Shown one piece after another: positions 60,872 to 64,000 of a stretch of DNA of 64,000 nt (position 1 is its first letter; each line of letters begins with the position of its first letter). Origin of the DNA: Roseovarius nitratireducens (GTDB lineage: Bacteria > Pseudomonadota > Alphaproteobacteria > Rhodobacterales > Rhodobacteraceae). Where the stretch lies: the NCBI RefSeq assembly GCF_002925845.1, contig NZ_PDNI01000058.1:412440-476439 (forward strand). The letters are read 5' to 3'. A program made the translations under genes and the position numbers. Below the pieces are notes generated by a model that was not told the origin of the DNA, ran no database searches, and saw only the letters and a list, made by a program, of their open reading frames with translations.

Positions 60872-60991
60872 GGCGTGCACATCCCACTACATCTTGTGGC
60901 TGCGGTGTAGGCCGGGGATATTTCGAAGCGGTGACGTTTTGGTTAAGCCTGCGTGACAGTGTTGACGCGCGCGCGGACTGCGGATAATCGG

Positions 60992-61050
60992 TGCGACGTG
61001 GCGATTTGTTACCGGATTGCGGGCCACGTTAAACATCCCGCTAAAGAGGT
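60992..61050 (+). ncRNA. SAM-II riboswitch (metA motif)
   Basis: The conserved SAM-II core is visible: CGTGGCGATTTG (60997-61008), ACCGGATTGC (61011-61020), GCCACG (61023-61028), then AAAC and CGCTAAAG (61039-61046). CGTGGC pairs with GCCACG to form P1, and the 3' segment makes the pseudoknot that closes the SAM pocket. It lies 72 bp upstream of metZ and should lower expression when S-adenosylmethionine is plentiful. Confidence 0.93.
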
Positions 61051-61060
61051 CAGGAGAAAG

Positions 61061-61094
61061 GCCCCTTTCGCTTGACCGCGAACGGGGCTTTTTT
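61061..61094 (+). terminator. Intrinsic terminator between SAM-II and metZ
   Basis: Stem gcccc / ggggc plus inner ttcgc / gcgaa with one mismatch and a 6-nt loop, followed by tttttt. It lies between the aptamer and the metZ ribosome site (ggaggtg), so it is a likely attenuator rather than the end of an upstream gene; the preceding gene points the other way. Confidence 0.85.
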
Positions 61095-61121
61095 CATGGG
61101 CGGCACGCCCGGAGGTGATAC

Positions 61122-62288
61122 ATGAAGACACGCACGAAACTGGTGCATGGTGGCACGCGGCGCAGCCAGTATGGCGAGGTGAGCGAGGCGCTCTTTCTCA
61201 CGCAGGGATTCGTATACGAGACCGCCGAGGCGGCGCAGGCGCGGTTCATCGAGGCGGGCGAGGACGAGTTCATCTATGCCCGCTACGGCAACCCGACCGT
61301 TGCCATGTTCGAGGAACGCATCGCCGCCCTCGAGGGGGCCGAGGACGCCTTTGCCACAGCGAGCGGAATGGCGGCGGTGTCGGGCGCACTCACCGCGTTG
61401 CTGAGGGCGGGCGATCATGTGGTCGCGGCACAAGCGCTTTTCGGTTCCTGTCTCTACGTGCTGGAGGAGGTGCTGACGCGCTTCGGTGTCGAGGTCACCT
61501 TCGTCGATGGCACGGACCTCGACCAATGGCGCGCGGCGGTGCGCCCCGGCACCAAGGCGGTGTTCTTCGAGACCGTGGCCAACCCGACGCTCGAGGTGGT
61601 CGATATCGCGGCGGTGGCCGGGATCGCCCATGACGTGGGCGCGACGGTGGTGGTGGACAACGTCTTTGCCACGCCGGTCTATTCCGACGCCATCGCGCAG
61701 GGTGCCGACGTGGTGGTCTATTCGGCGACCAAGCATATCGACGGGCAGGGCCGGTGCCTTGGCGGCGTCGTGCTGGGGCGGCGCGACTTCATCCGCAAGG
61801 TTCTGGAGCCTTATCTCAAGCATACCGGGGGCGCGCTGTCGCCGTTCAACGCCTGGGTCATGCTCAAGGGGCTGGAGACCATTGACCTGCGCGTGCGCGC
61901 GCAGGCCGCGAGCGCGCAGGTCATCGCCGAGGCGCTTGCAGGCGACGCGCGGGTACGGGTGATCTATCCGGGCCTGCCGGAGCATCCACAGCACGCGCTG
62001 GCCATGCGGCAGATGGGGCAGGGCGGCACCGTGCTGGCGCTCGATATCACGGGCGGGCAGGAGGCGGCTTTCCGCTTTCTCAACGCGCTCGAAATCGTGC
62101 TCATTTCCAACAACCTCGGCGACGCCAAATCCATCGTCACCCACCCGGCGACCACAACCCACCAGCGCCTTTCCGAGGAGCGGCGCGCCGTGCTGGGTAT
62201 CACGCCGGGGCTGGTGCGGTTCAGCGTGGGGCTGGAGGATGCGGGCGACCTCGTGGCCGATCTGCGCGCGGCGCTCGACGCGGTTTGA
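61122..62288 (+). CDS. metZ: O-succinylhomoserine sulfhydrylase
   Basis: Encodes 388 residues. A Cys/Met-metabolism PLP enzyme: Y-A-R-Y-G-N-P-T (substrate and phosphate contacts), A-S-G-M-A-A-V-S-G, and the PLP lysine in S-A-T-K-H-I-D-G-Q-G-R. The MetZ-type H-I-D-G-Q-G-R-C-L-G block distinguishes it from cystathionine enzymes. It makes homocysteine directly from O-succinylhomoserine and sulfide. It is controlled by the SAM-II switch. Confidence 0.92.
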   Translation: MKTRTKLVHGGTRRSQYGEVSEALFLTQGFVYETAEAAQARFIEAGEDEFIYARYGNPTVAMFEERIAALEGAEDAFATASGMAAVSGALTALLRAGDHVVAAQALFGSCLYVLEEVLTRFGVEVTFVDGTDLDQWRAAVRPGTKAVFFETVANPTLEVVDIAAVAGIAHDVGATVVVDNVFATPVYSDAIAQGADVVVYSATKHIDGQGRCLGGVVLGRRDFIRKVLEPYLKHTGGALSPFNAWVMLKGLETIDLRVRAQAASAQVIAEALAGDARVRVIYPGLPEHPQHALAMRQMGQGGTVLALDITGGQEAAFRFLNALEIVLISNNLGDAKSIVTHPATTTHQRLSEERRAVLGITPGLVRFSVGLEDAGDLVADLRAALDAV

Positions 62289-62349
62289 TCCGTCCTGCCG
62301 GTTTTCGCGTATGAAGTTACGCGATTGGAAATCCGGAGGGAAACCTTAT

Positions 62350-62387
62350 ATGGTCAATTCCGGCACAGCGGACAGGGAATCCTATCT

Positions 62388-62391
<4 letters not shown>
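62350..62391 (+). CDS. 13-residue mini-ORF coupled to folE2
   Basis: ATG 62350 with a strong ggaggg site at 62336-62341 begins a 13-codon frame whose TGA (62389-62391) overlaps the folE2 ATG (62388). The folE2 start itself has only a weak gacaggga site. Translation of folE2 may depend on ribosomes finishing this leader. The peptide has no run of a single amino acid that would suggest amino-acid sensing. Confidence 0.45.
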
Positions 62392-63488
<1,097 letters not shown>

Positions 63489-63579
63489 GCGGACCTGTCC
63501 ATTTTCTAGGCAATCTGTGCGCGGTGCAGCGAGATTTCGCCGCATCCGCACGATGTGATTTGACCTTGCACCGCTGATG

Positions 63580-63590
63580 CTGCATTGCAG
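63580..63590. promoter_or_regulatory. Candidate PhaR-binding site
   Basis: CTGCATTGCAG fits the CTGC-N3-GCAG pattern reported for PhaR, the repressor of phasin genes in related bacteria. It lies 75 bp before the start of the phasin-like gene. Confidence 0.5.
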
Positions 63591-63665
63591 AAACATATGC
63601 GCGTTACGCGCCTGTCACCTGTGCGCTGTATCAGCGGCACGACCTGACGAGAAGGAACGATCACA

Positions 63666-64000
63666 ATGTTTGTACCTGATCTCCCGCTCAAGCTCTCCGC
63701 GGCGGGCATCCGCCTGACCGGATACATGGTCGAGAGCCAATTGCGCGTCGCTCGGATCATGACCGAGGCGGGGCTCAACGCCACGCCCTTCGCCAAGCGG
63801 TCGGTGGCAGAGGCGGCTCCCGCGGCAAAGCCCGCGCCCGCGAAGAAACCGGCAGCGGCAAAAGCCGCCCCCACGGCCACGAAAAACGAACCCAAGGCCA
63901 AGGCGACTCCAGCCGCAAAACCGACCGCAACCCAGGCCCCCACGCCCAAGTCGACCGAGCCCAATGCAAAGCCGGTCGAGCCTGCGTCGGCCAAGCCCGC
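63666..64000 (+). CDS. Phasin-like protein, N-terminal part (truncated by window end)
   Basis: The frame is open to the window end; about 111 residues are visible. The first 45 form a helix with hydrophobic face (LPLKLSAAGIRLTGYMVESQ), followed by an Ala/Lys/Pro-rich repeat region like the tails of PHA-granule or histone-H1-like proteins. The PhaR-type site upstream supports phasin, a protein that coats polyhydroxyalkanoate granules. A nucleoid-type Lys/Ala protein is an alternative. The ATG has an agaaggaac site. Confidence 0.5.
   Translation, partial: MFVPDLPLKLSAAGIRLTGYMVESQLRVARIMTEAGLNATPFAKRSVAEAAPAAKPAPAKKPAAAKAAPTATKNEPKAKATPAAKPTATQAPTPKSTEPNAKPVEPASAKP

Noticed and set aside
62289-62387. 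Zur-type operator upstream of folE2
   Set aside because: No palindrome of the expected AT-rich kind was seen.

Overview
The window is GC-rich alphaproteobacterial DNA, most likely from the Rhodobacterales (roseobacter group). The host part supports this: a SAM-II riboswitch ahead of metZ, a betI-betC-betA choline-O-sulfate locus beside choXWV, folE2, a phosphonate transporter and a MarC protein are typical of that group. The assignment comes from gene content only; there is no rRNA or tRNA here.

Region 1 (1 to about 38.0 kb) is the right-hand part of a prophage with podovirus-like genes; its left end, terminase and most of the portal gene lie outside. The order is: P22-type portal C-terminus; a cluster of small accessory genes including a RyR-domain protein and an Acb2-like cyclic-nucleotide sponge; scaffold; a CsrA-like protein; an N4-gp56-type capsid protein; tail adaptors and tail proteins; internal virion proteins with a SleB-type hydrolase; and a 4321-residue polyvalent protein (InPase, adenine methylase, Strawberry-notch helicase and zincin modules) that carries a second gene in another reading frame. 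Next comes a complete diversity-generating retroelement (DGR): fibre gene with 3' variable repeat, GNRA-loop hairpin, avd, template repeat and reverse transcriptase. A lysis cassette (membrane protein, amidase, nested spanins) and a convergent tyrosine integrase close the prophage. A short element, cgcaNgatgtg, recurs in the leaders of five phage transcription units, three times with a second upstream box at fixed spacing.

The DGR is the outstanding system. VR and TR align over 120 bp without gaps, and all 16 differences fall on template adenines. They recode 12 residues at the C-terminus of the fibre, so the phage can diversify its receptor-binding tip.

Region 2 (38.1 to 64 kb) is host chromosome: a desaturase and a gene remnant beside the prophage, an aspartic protease, MarC, a MarR/membrane-protein pair with twin operators, an ABC-F ATPase, ndk, a choline uptake and catabolism locus (ADH, choVWX, an orphan peptide-type binding protein, divergent betI-betC-betA), a secreted nuclease, a YdcH protein, phnDCEE, a GST, an alpha/beta hydrolase, SAM-II-metZ, folE2 behind a coupled mini-ORF, and the start of a phasin-like gene.
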